The notes beneath the pieces were generated by a model. The model worked only from the letters and a program-made list of their open reading frames with translations. It was not told where the DNA came from and ran no database searches. Below, piece by piece: positions 35,223-44,669 of a stretch of 64,000 bases of DNA (within the stretch, counting starts at the first letter, position 1; every line of letters starts with the position of its first letter). The translations under genes were made by a program, and so were the position numbers. The stretch comes from Salinimicrobium sp. TH3 (GTDB lineage Bacteria > Bacteroidota > Bacteroidia > Flavobacteriales > Flavobacteriaceae). The stretch lies in assembly GCF_026676115.1 (NCBI RefSeq), contig NZ_JAPONB010000011.1, forward strand, positions 1-64,000, given 5' to 3'.

Positions 35223-36041
35223 ATGAAAATCCAAAATCTTGCTGCTACACCTTTCGAAGAGGTGATGTCCTGCTTCCTTTCTGCCTTTGAAGGTTACTTC
35301 GTGACCCTTCCGCAGAAGACCGAATACTGGAAAGAACGTTTTTTAAAAGCCCGGGTGGATTGGGAACTTTCTTTCGGGATGTTTGATGATGATCAACTTG
35401 TTGGATTTATTATTCATGGGGTGGATCTTCACAATGGAGTATTAACAGCATATAATACCGGGACCGGGACTATTCCTGAATATCGCGGAAAAAGAATCAT
35501 CGAAAAACTTTATGTTCATGCAATTCCTGCTTTTAAAAATAAGGGGGTTGTAAAATGCCTGCTGGAGGTGATCGTGGAAAACGAAAGGGCTCGTAAAGTT
35601 TATGAAAGGATTGGCTTTAGAGTGACGCGTACTTTAAGATCGTTTAAAGGAGTTCTGGATGCAGATGGGGGAGATGAGTATGAGATTGAGAATGTTTCAT
35701 ATCAAAGGGTTATCGACCTGGAACTTTATGATCATAAGTTCTATAGCTGGGATAATTTGGCAGAAGCAGTAAAAATAGCCGAAGAGAAAACCGAAACCCA
35801 CTTATTAATAGACGGTGAAAATGAGCCTTCAGGTTATTTTACCATTGATAATGATCAAAATATTCTTCAGCTCGATAGTGCAGACAGGCATTTTTCGGGG
35901 CTGCTTGACGCTATTTCCAAGGTGTACTTATCAATCCAGATAAAAAATGTTCCTGAAGAACGTACCGAGCTTGTCGAAGAAATACTCTCCAGGAAGTTTG
36001 AAAATACAATTAATCAATACGAGATGGAAATGTTCCTCTAA
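35223..36041 (+). CDS. GNAT family N-acetyltransferase, two-domain
   Basis: A 272-residue protein. The N-terminal GNAT domain (residues 1-150) has YNTGTGTIPEYRGKRIIEKLY as the acetyl-CoA loop region and VIVENERARKVYERIGF at its end. The C-terminal 120 residues are a degenerate second GNAT-like half without a clear CoA loop. Substrate unknown. It lies between a small membrane protein gene and a CPBP protease gene on the same strand. Confidence 0.85.
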   Translation: MKIQNLAATPFEEVMSCFLSAFEGYFVTLPQKTEYWKERFLKARVDWELSFGMFDDDQLVGFIIHGVDLHNGVLTAYNTGTGTIPEYRGKRIIEKLYVHAIPAFKNKGVVKCLLEVIVENERARKVYERIGFRVTRTLRSFKGVLDADGGDEYEIENVSYQRVIDLELYDHKFYSWDNLAEAVKIAEEKTETHLLIDGENEPSGYFTIDNDQNILQLDSADRHFSGLLDAISKVYLSIQIKNVPEERTELVEEILSRKFENTINQYEMEMFL

Positions 36042-36077
36042 ACTGTAACATTTGAATAATTGTTTTGTTATTCTGGT

Positions 36078-36902
36078 ATGAAAGCAACAGAGAACATTCG
36101 CAAATTTTTATTATTCACCTTTTTATTTTCATGGTTGGTGTGGGGTGCAATGATAATTTTCCCTCTATCCCAAAACTGGTTTATTCCTCTGCTTTTTCTG
36201 GGGGCATTCGGTCCTACATTAACAGCTGTATTAATGGTTCAGACCTCGTGGAGTATTAGGGAAAAACAAAAATTCTGGAAGCGTGTATTTGACATTCGCC
36301 TTATAGGGAGGAAATGGCTTCTCCTTATTTCTCTTATTTTTCCCGTAATTCTTTCTTTCGGATATTTTATTCTGTTTTTGATAGGAAAGGAAATTCCAGA
36401 TTTCTCCTTGTACTTTAGTGGTTTGGACAATTTTGAGGCTGTAGTTCTATTTCTGGTGTTTATGCTTTTGGGTGGCCCACTGGCTGAGGAATTGGGCTGG
36501 CGTGGATTTTTATTGGATCCACTTCAGGAAAAATGGGGAAGTTTAAAAGCAAGTTTGATTGTCGGATTTTTCTGGCTGATATGGCATCTGCCGCTATTTT
36601 TCATAGCAGGTACCTCTCAATCCCAGAAAGGCTTCGGCTTTTCCTTTTGGAGCTGGTCCCTGCAAATTATAGTACTGTCTGTGATCTTCACCTGGATACA
36701 TAACCACACCAAAAAAAGCATATTGGCAGCTGTTTTGCTGCACTTCATGGCAAACTTTTTCTATCCCCTGAATTTGGATGCACAGGGAGAGATTATTTTT
36801 TCAATAGTAAGAATATTGATCATCCTGCCAATTCTTATTTCCTGGACCAGGCAGTCTCGTTTTATTTCAAAGGTAATTACACCTAAGGTAGATCTTTCAT
36901 AA
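36078..36902 (+). CDS. CPBP family intramembrane metalloprotease
   Basis: A 274-residue membrane protein with about eight hydrophobic helices. The CPBP (Abi) motifs are EELGWRGF (EExxxR), FFWLIWHLPLF (FxxxH) and a final LHFMANFF (HxxxN/B), which supply metal and catalytic residues in the membrane. ATG 36078 is chosen over an upstream in-frame TTG. Roles in the family range from prenyl-protein processing to self-protection; which applies here is unknown. Its 3' end overlaps the convergent TraB-like gene by 20 bp. Confidence 0.85.
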   Translation: MKATENIRKFLLFTFLFSWLVWGAMIIFPLSQNWFIPLLFLGAFGPTLTAVLMVQTSWSIREKQKFWKRVFDIRLIGRKWLLLISLIFPVILSFGYFILFLIGKEIPDFSLYFSGLDNFEAVVLFLVFMLLGGPLAEELGWRGFLLDPLQEKWGSLKASLIVGFFWLIWHLPLFFIAGTSQSQKGFGFSFWSWSLQIIVLSVIFTWIHNHTKKSILAAVLLHFMANFFYPLNLDAQGEIIFSIVRILIILPILISWTRQSRFISKVITPKVDLS

Positions 36903-37644
36903 AGTTCAAATCCCTCACAAGCTCTACATTTTTGTTCATTAAAGAATCAACAAGGCGGTTGCGATGATTGGCGCCAACGAGGATCAATACTTTCTTCTTA
37001 GGGTTATCTTCAATAAGTCTCAGGGCATTTTTGGTGATCTGCAGGTCACGACGGTTGTTGAAAACCGGATATGCAGCGTAAATACTATTTTTAAAGAGGC
37101 TATCCTCGATATGGTACTGTAAACCGGTAATGCTGTCGTATTCTCCTTTCAGGAAATCTTCAGCCGAATAATTCATTGCCATTCTTCGCTGCTCCTCCTG
37201 GATCATGGGAATTCGGGTTTGTTGATATTGGGCAACAAAAGAAGAATCAAGCTTCATGGTTTGGGACAAACGTGTCATCCTGTAAATTTCAGAAACAGTG
37301 TCTAAAAACATTTCCCGACTCACCCTTATGTTCCGGGTATCTTCACTGTAGTAATCAATCCCGTGCACCTTATCCGGAAAAGAGTCCCGAATCATGATCA
37401 TCTCCAGCGGATAAAATAGATCCAGAGAATCTGATTGTATTTGGAAATCTTCTGGCCTAATTTCCACCCCAATTATTTCGGGACCATAGGCATTGACGAT
37501 TCGCAGGAGGTCGTCGTAAGTATAATTTGGGTTCATTTCATGTGCTCCGTGTATTACCGGAAGCACAAGGACTTCCTGCTTCTGCTCTTTGGTACATGCT
37601 GAAGCCAAAAGGACCAGCATGAAAATCCATATTAAAATTCTCAC
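36883..37644 (-). CDS. Putative TraB/TIKI-like lipoprotein (GTG start)
   Basis: A 253-residue protein with a lipoprotein signal (LLASAC, Cys17). Three short conserved pieces, PVIHGAHE near the N-terminus, PEIIGVEIRPED, and VLILVGANHRNRLV near the C-terminus, match the GxxH...E...GxxH layout of the TraB/TIKI/EreA-like metal-dependent hydrolase clan, but overall similarity is uncertain. The start is GTG at 37642-37644, overlapping the stop of the S41 protease gene (GTGA), which indicates coupling. Predicted periplasmic or outer-membrane location. Function unknown. Confidence 0.7.
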   Translation of the reverse strand: MRILIWIFMLVLLASACTKEQKQEVLVLPVIHGAHEMNPNYTYDDLLRIVNAYGPEIIGVEIRPEDFQIQSDSLDLFYPLEMIMIRDSFPDKVHGIDYYSEDTRNIRVSREMFLDTVSEIYRMTRLSQTMKLDSSFVAQYQQTRIPMIQEEQRRMAMNYSAEDFLKGEYDSITGLQYHIEDSLFKNSIYAAYPVFNNRRDLQITKNALRLIEDNPKKKVLILVGANHRNRLVDSLMNKNVELVRDLNFMKDLP

Positions 37645-38978
37645 TGTTTCAGAATGTTTAATGCAGTCTCCAGGGTTTCATCTATTCCTGCAATAAAGGC
37701 AGACAGGGTGGGTTGTACTTCAACATCTGGATGTATACCTACACCTACAAACTCTGTCCAGTCGGGCTGTACATCCCGCTTGGCGCACACCACTCCCAAA
37801 CCACCAAAGGGAAGGGGAAAAGTTAAAGGCTGCCCTGTGCTGCCGCCGGTAGTTTGGCCAATGATCGTTCCTCTTTTTATATGTTTGAAAGAGGAGAGAA
37901 AATCTTCGGCAGCCGAGTAGGTGTCGGGGCCGGCAAGTACGATGACTCTTCCCGTAAAAATATTTTTTTGATAAGGCATCCAGTCATATTCGCCAATTTC
38001 AAGAACGTCAGGTTCTCCACCCCAGGCCCGTTGCACCGGCTTGTACCTCCGCATTATTTGTTTGCTCATTGGGAAAGGTTCCGAGGTAAGATATCCAATA
38101 AGTTCAAATCCATTGTTGCCGTTTCCACCTCCGTTTTCTCTTAGATCAATTATTAAATTTTTGGGATGTGGGGCCTTAAAAATGCTGTCGTACAATTTGA
38201 TTACATCCGGCTGCATAAAGGTGTTTATCGTTAGGAGAGAAGTGCTCTCATCCAGTTTCTTGTAGCTATAATCATTAGTAGCAGGAAGTAATTGATCCAT
38301 TTTCTTCCGTGGGAAACTATGTGTGAAAAGCTTGCCTTCGGGAGTTTCCAATTCCAGGATGACCGGTTCAGAAAGTTTTCCGCGAGTGAAAAAGAAAGAG
38401 TAGAGCCGGGCGTTGAGATCATGAGGAGTGCTTGAATTGATCGATGGGGCAATATGTCTCTCGGTATATTGTTTTACCGGTTGGCCATTGATCTTATGGA
38501 TAACTGTTCGAGGTTGTAAAAGTTTATATACCTCCTCTGTGCTTTTAAGGCGGGTAATCACCACCTTACCATCAAGAAGTTTTGTCTTTATAGGAAGCGT
38601 GGCATACATCTCGTCCCAAAGCTCCCTTGGAGCAACAATAAGTGTGTGGCCGTCATTAAGAGGTTTGTAGAACTCCACCAGGACCTTGTAATATTCCTCT
38701 TTATTTTTAGTAGCCAAAACTCTGGGAATATAAGCATGATAAATACTGTCCCAATTGACTTGTGGGACAAGATCAAAATTCGCAAAATTATATTTTGCTT
38801 CGGCCCAGGCCCTGCTAAGGCCGGCAATCTTGTTTTCGGTGGTCAGGCTGTCTCCAAAAGCCGTTTTTTCGAAGAGATTTTTATAAGTTGATTTATAGGC
38901 GACAGTATCAAACTGCTGCTGGGCATTCCCAAAGCCGAAAAACATAAAGCTCAACAGGATAAGAATAACTTTTTTCAT
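37641..38978 (-). CDS. S41 family peptidase (C-terminal processing protease type)
   Basis: A 445-residue exported protease starting at ATG 38978 with signal peptide MKKVILILLSFMFFGFGNA; an upstream ATG in frame is less likely. A degenerate PDZ-like region (residues about 125-180, with TVIHKINGQPVKQYTER) precedes the tail-specific protease domain: LIIDLRENGGGNGNNGF and VLAGPDTYSAAEDFLSSF, in which Ser is the nucleophile. Long N-terminal helices are typical for flavobacterial S41 enzymes. It is cotranslated with the following lipoprotein gene. Confidence 0.9.
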   Translation of the reverse strand: MKKVILILLSFMFFGFGNAQQQFDTVAYKSTYKNLFEKTAFGDSLTTENKIAGLSRAWAEAKYNFANFDLVPQVNWDSIYHAYIPRVLATKNKEEYYKVLVEFYKPLNDGHTLIVAPRELWDEMYATLPIKTKLLDGKVVITRLKSTEEVYKLLQPRTVIHKINGQPVKQYTERHIAPSINSSTPHDLNARLYSFFFTRGKLSEPVILELETPEGKLFTHSFPRKKMDQLLPATNDYSYKKLDESTSLLTINTFMQPDVIKLYDSIFKAPHPKNLIIDLRENGGGNGNNGFELIGYLTSEPFPMSKQIMRRYKPVQRAWGGEPDVLEIGEYDWMPYQKNIFTGRVIVLAGPDTYSAAEDFLSSFKHIKRGTIIGQTTGGSTGQPLTFPLPFGGLGVVCAKRDVQPDWTEFVGVGIHPDVEVQPTLSAFIAGIDETLETALNILKQ

Positions 38979-39070
38979 ATATTTCAATAAAAGTGAATTA
39001 AAAATAAGCAAAAGAATCACTCGTTGATGTGTCTATTCATCTTCCTGAAAAAAATAAATTAGAACTGCTC

Positions 39071-39667
39071 ATGAAATCCATTAATTATCCTGCTAATTTG
39101 TTGCCTGCAGACGGGGAGAGTTATTACTTCGGAAGAATTCTTAGTGAGCAGGAAGAGAAAAAATTTTTTGAGATTTTGCTGAAAGAGGTAGATTGGAAGC
39201 AGGATGAGGTGATCATTTTCGGAAAAAGGATCGTGACCAAAAGAATGACAGGCTGGTATGGCGAAAAGGAATTTGAATACACCTACTCGAAAATCACCCG
39301 AAAAGCTAAAATCTGGACGCCAGAATTGATTGAACTAAAGAACCTGGTGGAGGAGAAAACGGGCCTCAAATTTAATTCCTGCCTGCTCAATCATTATCAT
39401 ACCGGCGAGGAGGGAATGTCCTGGCACAGTGATGCAGAAGCAGAATTGGGCAAACAGCCGGCAATTGCTTCAGTAAGTCTCGGGGCACAAAGAAGATTTG
39501 TTCTAAAGCATAAATCTTCCGGAGAAAAAATAGAGCTTCAGCTGGAACCGGGAAGCTTGCTGCTCATGGCAGGAGAAACTCAGAAATACTGGTTGCACAG
39601 CCTTCCGAAGTCAAAGAAAATAAAGGAGCCAAGGATCAACCTTACTTTCAGAAACATTAAAAAATAG
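39071..39667 (+). CDS. AlkB-like 2-oxoglutarate/Fe(II) dioxygenase
   Basis: A 198-residue protein from ATG 39071; an in-frame GTG at 39029 would add 14 residues not expected in the family. The iron ligands are His and Asp in WHSDAE and His in WLHSLPK, and the 2-oxoglutarate-binding Arg pair is in RINLTFR. NHYHTGEEGMSWH is the characteristic AlkB/ALKBH2-3-like stretch. These enzymes repair alkylated bases (1-methyladenine, 3-methylcytosine) by oxidative demethylation. The stop overlaps the convergent glutaminase gene by 11 bp. Confidence 0.88.
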   Translation: MKSINYPANLLPADGESYYFGRILSEQEEKKFFEILLKEVDWKQDEVIIFGKRIVTKRMTGWYGEKEFEYTYSKITRKAKIWTPELIELKNLVEEKTGLKFNSCLLNHYHTGEEGMSWHSDAEAELGKQPAIASVSLGAQRRFVLKHKSSGEKIELQLEPGSLLLMAGETQKYWLHSLPKSKKIKEPRINLTFRNIKK

Positions 39668-40586
39668 AAAAACCTGTTAGGGTGGTAAGTCGCTCGAGAG
39701 ATGCCATGCCTAAAGCCGAATTTCCTTTAGGGTTAAGCGGCGGACTCCATACAGCTACTGCAAACCTGTCGGGATGAACAGCAACAATACCACCACCTAC
39801 ACCACTTTTCCCCGGAAGGCCTACTTCAAAACTAAATTCCCCTGCCTCGTCGTAAAATCCGCAGGTTTGCATAAGTGCATTCACCCTTTTCACCTGTCTG
39901 CCGGTGAGAAATTCCCTTTCCGACCCTATAGTTGTTCCGTTATTGGCAAAAATAATGAACGCATTAGCCAGCTCTTTACAGGACATGGCGATGGAGCACT
40001 GGTGAAAATAAAAATCCAGGACTTCCTCCACATCATTCTCAATATTGCCAAAAGATTTGAGATAATTGACAATGGCGTAATTGCGATAACCTTCAGATTG
40101 CTCGGAAGCTGCCACTACGGGATCAAAATCAATTTCCTGATTTCCTGTGATTTCGCGTAAGAACGTAAGTAAGGCAGCTTTGGCATTGCTAAATGAAGAC
40201 ACCAAAACATCGGCTACTACAAGGGCACCAGCATTGATAAAAGGATTTCTGGGAATCCCCGAATCATTTTCCAGTTGCGAAAGCGAATTAAAAGGGTCGC
40301 CCGAGGGTTCTACGCCTACCCGGTTCCACAATTTGTCACCCATTGCTTTCATAGCAAGTGAAAGCGTAAAAACCTTTGAGATGGACTGTATTGAAAATCG
40401 CTCTTTGCTGTCCCCAAAACTGTAATTATTTCCCTCCAGATCATAAAGGTGCATCCCGTATTTTGTTGACGGCACCTTAGCAAGTTCGGGGATGTAGGAT
40501 GCCACCTTGCCCGATCTTGGCTGGTCTATATATTCCTGATTGATCTGGTTAAGGATCTTTTGGTAATCTACATTATGTGATGTCAT
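39657..40586 (-). CDS. glsA: Glutaminase
   Basis: A 309-residue enzyme that hydrolyses glutamine to glutamate and ammonia, of the beta-lactamase-fold glutaminase family. The catalytic S-x-x-K pair is Ser68 and Lys71 (FSIQSISKVFTL). GVEPSGDPFNS, PRNPFINAGALV and GLPGKSGVGGGI are conserved. The length is normal. The start overlaps pepE by 14 bp, so the two form a small operon. Confidence 0.95.
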   Translation of the reverse strand: MTSHNVDYQKILNQINQEYIDQPRSGKVASYIPELAKVPSTKYGMHLYDLEGNNYSFGDSKERFSIQSISKVFTLSLAMKAMGDKLWNRVGVEPSGDPFNSLSQLENDSGIPRNPFINAGALVVADVLVSSFSNAKAALLTFLREITGNQEIDFDPVVAASEQSEGYRNYAIVNYLKSFGNIENDVEEVLDFYFHQCSIAMSCKELANAFIIFANNGTTIGSEREFLTGRQVKRVNALMQTCGFYDEAGEFSFEVGLPGKSGVGGGIVAVHPDRFAVAVWSPPLNPKGNSALGMASLERLTTLTGFSIF

Positions 40587-41280
40587 TTAACAGGGTTTCC
40601 GGTTCTACTTCAAATGGTTCTTGATTTGCTTCAAAAATACGGGCTGTGAGGCTTCCTTTTAATCTTATATTCTTTCCCTTGACTTCCAGCCAGCTCCCCT
40701 CGCGGAGACCTACAACCGGCGGAGTGTTATGATGATGGAATTCTTTTATACGAGTCTCCCTTGTCTCTCCCTTATGGGTGGAATTAGGATCTGGATCCAG
40801 GTAATGGGGATTGATGTTGAATGGCACCAGTCCCAGTGCATTAAAAGAGGGAGGATATACAATAGGCATATCATTTGTTGTTTTTATGGTAAGACCGGCA
40901 ATGTTAGTGCCTGCACTTGTTCCCAGGTAAGGAGTTCCATTGTTCAGGGTTTCTTTTAGAACAGGGAGCAGGTCATATCTGTAAAGTTGTTGGACCAGGA
41001 GGAAGGTATTTCCTCCACCGGTAAATATTCCTTCAGCATTTTTCACAGCCTCATGAGGGGAATCATATTCATGTATGCCTTTAATCTCCAGGCCTGCTTT
41101 TTTAAAGGCTTTTTGTGCAGTGGCAGTGTAATCGTCATGCGAGACTCCACCGGGACGGGCATAGGGGATGAAAAGGATTTTATTACAGTTTAAAAAATGC
41201 CTTTTTAAAATGGGGATCAAATATTCAAGATATTCCTGACTGTGCAAGGTGGAAGTACTGGCAAGAATTAAGTTTTTCAT
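40573..41280 (-). CDS. pepE: Alpha-aspartyl dipeptidase (PepE)
   Basis: A 235-residue S51 serine peptidase that cleaves dipeptides with N-terminal Asp. The nucleophile Ser122 sits in GTSAGTNIAG, with Asp137 (TNDMP) and His159 (NINPHYLDP) completing the Ser-Asp/Glu-His set in positions matching E. coli PepE. It is cytoplasmic and has no signal. It lies directly upstream of glsA. The 255 bp before its start, shared with the next gene, hold no other gene. Confidence 0.95.
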   Translation of the reverse strand: MKNLILASTSTLHSQEYLEYLIPILKRHFLNCNKILFIPYARPGGVSHDDYTATAQKAFKKAGLEIKGIHEYDSPHEAVKNAEGIFTGGGNTFLLVQQLYRYDLLPVLKETLNNGTPYLGTSAGTNIAGLTIKTTNDMPIVYPPSFNALGLVPFNINPHYLDPDPNSTHKGETRETRIKEFHHHNTPPVVGLREGSWLEVKGKNIRLKGSLTARIFEANQEPFEVEPETLLNDIT

Positions 41281-41535
41281 GCGGTTTTATTAGCAGTTTG
41301 TGTAAAATTAAGAAATATGCCAGAGGCAGATTCTAAAATTTGGCTAATTCTCTCGCTGCGTGTTTAAAGTTTAATTTTCGGTAAACAAATTTCATTAAAG
41401 CTGAACCCCGGGATTTCAAATTTGAGCATTGAAACTTCTTTTCCTGTAGCTGTTTCCACAACCTTTAACTAAAGTTTAGTCGGAAATTAGATTTTTATAA
41501 AGATTAGATTTTGTTCCTTTAAGAAAAGCATAATT

Positions 41536-42327
41536 ATGAAACCCATTTTATCCTATTTTATATTCTTCATTTCCCTCACCGTTATTGCCCAGGACCGGGT
41601 ACAAATAGATGGAAAAGTCACTCCGCCAATGGGAGAGAGTCCCGAAGGAATTACTGTGTTTAACCGCACAGGAAAAAGTCTGACCGTAGTTAATGAAGAA
41701 GGAGAATTTTCAATGAGAGTAACTGCCGGCGATACCTTGCAGTTTTCTGCGATTCAATTTCAGGATTTTTCGGTTGTTGTGGATGACGGTGTAATTAACA
41801 ACAGGCAGCTTAATGTTTTTGTTTCTGAAGCGGTGAACACCCTGCCAGAAGTAGTGGTCTCACCTTACGACCTTTCCGGAAATGTACAGGTAGATGTAAA
41901 GATCATTCCAGTAGTGGAGGCAGAACTTCCCACAAAATCTGCAGCCGAAATTAATCCTTACGAAAATACTTTTCGTCCCGATTCCCTGGTTTCTCCCCCA
42001 AATGCTGCTATGCGCAGCGGAATGATCTACAGCGGTATGAACTTCGCCAATATCTTCAGGAATATTTTTACCACGCGTGATGTAATGACGACAGTGGGAG
42101 GTGAGGAAGATATTGATGACGAGATCCTGCAGTTACGCGAAGATGAATTCTTCAAAGAACAGCTAAACATTCCGCAGGAAAATATTCGTGAGTTTATATA
42201 TTTCGCTGAAGACAACGGCTTGACCCGCCAAATGCTGAAGCCGGAAAATGAAATGGAACTAATCGAATTTCTGGTGGCTCAAAGCCAAAAATATAAGCAG
42301 CGTAAAGCTGAAAGTGAACGAGAATAG
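41536..42327 (+). CDS. Exported CarboxypepD_reg-like protein (copy 1)
   Basis: A 263-residue protein with signal peptide MKPILSYFIFFISLTVIAQ. Residues about 22-110 form a carboxypeptidase-regulatory-like beta sandwich (VQIDGKVTPP, EGITVFNRTGKSLTVVNEEGEF, DTLQFSAIQF), a domain found at the N-terminus of TonB-dependent receptors but here with no barrel. The remainder is helical and acidic with no known family. It is a tandem paralogue of the next gene. Periplasmic or surface location is inferred. Confidence 0.85.
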   Translation: MKPILSYFIFFISLTVIAQDRVQIDGKVTPPMGESPEGITVFNRTGKSLTVVNEEGEFSMRVTAGDTLQFSAIQFQDFSVVVDDGVINNRQLNVFVSEAVNTLPEVVVSPYDLSGNVQVDVKIIPVVEAELPTKSAAEINPYENTFRPDSLVSPPNAAMRSGMIYSGMNFANIFRNIFTTRDVMTTVGGEEDIDDEILQLREDEFFKEQLNIPQENIREFIYFAEDNGLTRQMLKPENEMELIEFLVAQSQKYKQRKAESERE

Positions 42328-42450
42328 TTTTTTTGATAAACCTTAAAACTTTATTCGCATTTTGCCATTTTTCATGGTTTATTTCAATGTTACCTATAAA
42401 AATTTCACTAATCGCTATAATTATTTTTAATTTTTGGCGTTCTTTGAGAT

Positions 42451-43254
42451 ATGAAGCGCCTGCTACTCCTCTGCTTTTTGTTCTTTTCAATGACCACCAT
42501 AGCCCAAACTCTTGGAGAGGTTGAGATCAAAGGAAAAATCACAGTTCCTGCTGAAGCTGATGCTGAGGGAATAACCATTTATAATAAAAATTCCGGTAAA
42601 GGAAGTATCTCCAGCAAAAATGGAGAATTTGCTATTTCCGTAAGTTTGAAAGATTCCCTTTATTTTTCAGCTTTACAGTACAGCGACCTTCTGGTGGTGG
42701 TAGACGAGAACATCATTAAGACGGGTAGCCTTCACGTAGAAATCACCGAAAATATCAATGAACTGGCCGAGGTGGTGATAAGGCCGCATAACCTCACGGG
42801 AAATCTCACTGCCGATCTTAAAAATATTCCTGTTCAACAACTTGATCTGCCCACATGGTCGGCTGCCGAAATTAATAATATGGATTTTTCTTTTGCTCCC
42901 GATGTGCAATCTGGGGTTTCTAATGCCGCCATGGGTGGAGGCGGTGGTAAATATGGTTTTCAGCCCAAAAAGATCATTGGAGGACTGGTAGATATTTTAG
43001 CGCCTACTTCAAGTGCCAAGGCTGTAGATCCTTTTAGAAAAAAAGCCTCTTTCACCATGCTGGAAAGGGAGTTAACGAGCCGCTATGATCCCGAATTCTT
43101 TTTGGAAGTGTTACAAATTGAAAGGGAAAAGATCTCAGAGTATATTGCCTTTTTAAGTGAGCAGGGAGTGGCGCAGGTTCTTTTGGAAAAGGAAAACGAA
43201 TTGCAGCTGCTCGACCTTATGGTGCTTCAAAGTTTTGACTACCGGCAAAGATAG
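42451..43254 (+). CDS. Exported CarboxypepD_reg-like protein (copy 2)
   Basis: A 267-residue paralogue of the preceding gene sharing the same layout: signal peptide MKRLLLLCFLFFSMTTIAQ, regulatory-like domain (VEIKGKITVPAEADAEG, ITIYNKNSGKGSISSKNGEF, LYFSALQYSDL) and the ELAEVVIRPHNLTGNLTADLK segment parallel to VVVSPYDLSGNVQVDVK in copy 1. The C-terminal half is more diverged but also ends in helices with EFFLEVLQIEREKISEYIAF. Function unknown. Confidence 0.85.
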   Translation: MKRLLLLCFLFFSMTTIAQTLGEVEIKGKITVPAEADAEGITIYNKNSGKGSISSKNGEFAISVSLKDSLYFSALQYSDLLVVVDENIIKTGSLHVEITENINELAEVVIRPHNLTGNLTADLKNIPVQQLDLPTWSAAEINNMDFSFAPDVQSGVSNAAMGGGGGKYGFQPKKIIGGLVDILAPTSSAKAVDPFRKKASFTMLERELTSRYDPEFFLEVLQIEREKISEYIAFLSEQGVAQVLLEKENELQLLDLMVLQSFDYRQR

Positions 43255-43441
43255 GCGGCATCACCTGTTTCAGAATTTTTCTGTAGAACAGGGGGGCTGT
43301 GAATATCTTTCAGCAGCGCTTATACCAGGAAAACCAAATGTTTGCCATTGAGATGAAAGATTATTTTTATCACTCTGGCAGCCAGGATTCTTCAGAAAAT
43401 AGACTGTATTTTTACTGTAAATTTTTTAGAGGGAAAAATGA

Positions 43442-43470
43442 AGCTTCCGGAGTTTTAATTCCCGGAAGCT
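43442..43470 (-). terminator. Hairpin terminator after the NTF2-like gene
   Basis: Arms agcttccgg and ccggaagct separated by 11 nt, followed on the minus strand by TTCATTTTTCC, 8 bp beyond the stop codon of the convergent minus-strand gene. The rest of 43255-43478 holds no gene. Confidence 0.6.
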
Positions 43471-43478
43471 GTAAGAGA

Positions 43479-44669
43479 TTAGAAATTTCTTCCGCAGTAG
43501 AGGGCGAATTCATCTGCAGAGTGACTTACAGAATGCTCATAGATTTTTCCTTCCCGCCATTTATCACCATCGAGTTGGCGATTCTTCAGTTTTTTTGCAA
43601 TTAGAAGAGCAATGTTTTTATCTTCTGAAGCTACCTTGACATGTTGTATCTTTTTGTCTTTAGAAATAGAAAAGAAAACGGTAAGGTCATCTCCTTCATC
43701 AATTCTGAAATTGGCACTTTTTAGCAGAAATTCGATTTCCGGAGAAAAGGAGTCCAGATCAAAAAGTTTCGAGTTGGAAGTGGCATAAAAAGGTGCCCTT
43801 AATGCTTCATTTAATTGCTTTGTATCTGCATATTGTTGGAAGGCACTAATTTTGCCATTCTTTAATGTCCAAAGGTGAGCTGCCTGAGCATTGTATGCCT
43901 CACCATTTTGCTTCACTTTGGCATCATAACGCAGGGTAGCAAGAATTTGGTTGTTATTCATTTCGTGGAGTTTAATGTCCTGCAGATTGAAATATTCATG
44001 GTCTGCCCCTATGCGTGCAAAGACGCCATTCAGGATAGCCTCTGGTCCAATATAAGGATTACCCTTTGCATAAATATTGCCTTCGGCTTCATTCCATATA
44101 ATTTCGGGGTCCATATTCTCCAGAATCGAGGGAATATCACCTTTAGCAAAAGCTTTGTACAGGTTATCGATCACCTTAATGTTATTAGGATCTGATATTA
44201 GACCTATTTGTTTCAAAAAGGTCATATTGTCAACGAAATCCTGCTCCCGGGCTATTTTCCCATTCTTCATTTCCACAAGAGTGACGCCATTTATATCTAC
44301 CTGTTTTCCTGTGGCAGGTATTCCGAAGAAGTTCCCTGTATGTATCCCTTTAAAATTCCAGTGTTTTACGATGTTATTCCCGTGTCCAAAAGCCTGGGTG
44401 ATGGTAAAGGAAATATTCGAAAAACCGTTAAGATAATTTTGATAATATTCTTTAAAGGCATCGATGCCTACAATAGCTTCGGGTTCAAGCGGAATAGTGA
44501 TTTCTGCATCGAAATATTCTTCATTTATAAGGTCTATTTGACCTTTGTTGGTAATGTTATCCCATAACTGGATATACATTTGAAGATCTTTATCAATGTT
44601 GCTTTGTTGAGCAAACGTGCCTGAGGTACTTGTCAAGGCCAAGACGAATATTAAGATTAAATTTTTCAT
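43479..44669 (-). CDS. Exported protein with two NTF2/SnoaL-like domains
   Basis: A 396-residue protein with a signal peptide (MKNLILIFVLALTSTSGTFA). Residues about 28-155 and 160-285 are each NTF2-like/ester-cyclase-like: the first carries AFKEYYQNYLNGFSNISF and GIPATGKQVDINGVTLVEMKNG; the second carries NLYKAFAKGDIPSILENMDPEIIWNEAEG and LWTLKNGKISAFQQYAD, the SnoaL_2-like pattern. The last 110 residues are of unknown fold. SnoaL-type domains bind small hydrophobic molecules, but no substrate can be named. Neighbours are decayed genes and other exported unknowns. Confidence 0.8.
   Translation of the reverse strand: MKNLILIFVLALTSTSGTFAQQSNIDKDLQMYIQLWDNITNKGQIDLINEEYFDAEITIPLEPEAIVGIDAFKEYYQNYLNGFSNISFTITQAFGHGNNIVKHWNFKGIHTGNFFGIPATGKQVDINGVTLVEMKNGKIAREQDFVDNMTFLKQIGLISDPNNIKVIDNLYKAFAKGDIPSILENMDPEIIWNEAEGNIYAKGNPYIGPEAILNGVFARIGADHEYFNLQDIKLHEMNNNQILATLRYDAKVKQNGEAYNAQAAHLWTLKNGKISAFQQYADTKQLNEALRAPFYATSNSKLFDLDSFSPEIEFLLKSANFRIDEGDDLTVFFSISKDKKIQHVKVASEDKNIALLIAKKLKNRQLDGDKWREGKIYEHSVSHSADEFALYCGRNF

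Noticed and set aside
43299-43604. Plus-strand open frame between the paralogue pair and the NTF2-like gene
   Set aside because: It runs through a hairpin and into the antisense of the clear minus-strand gene; no family features.
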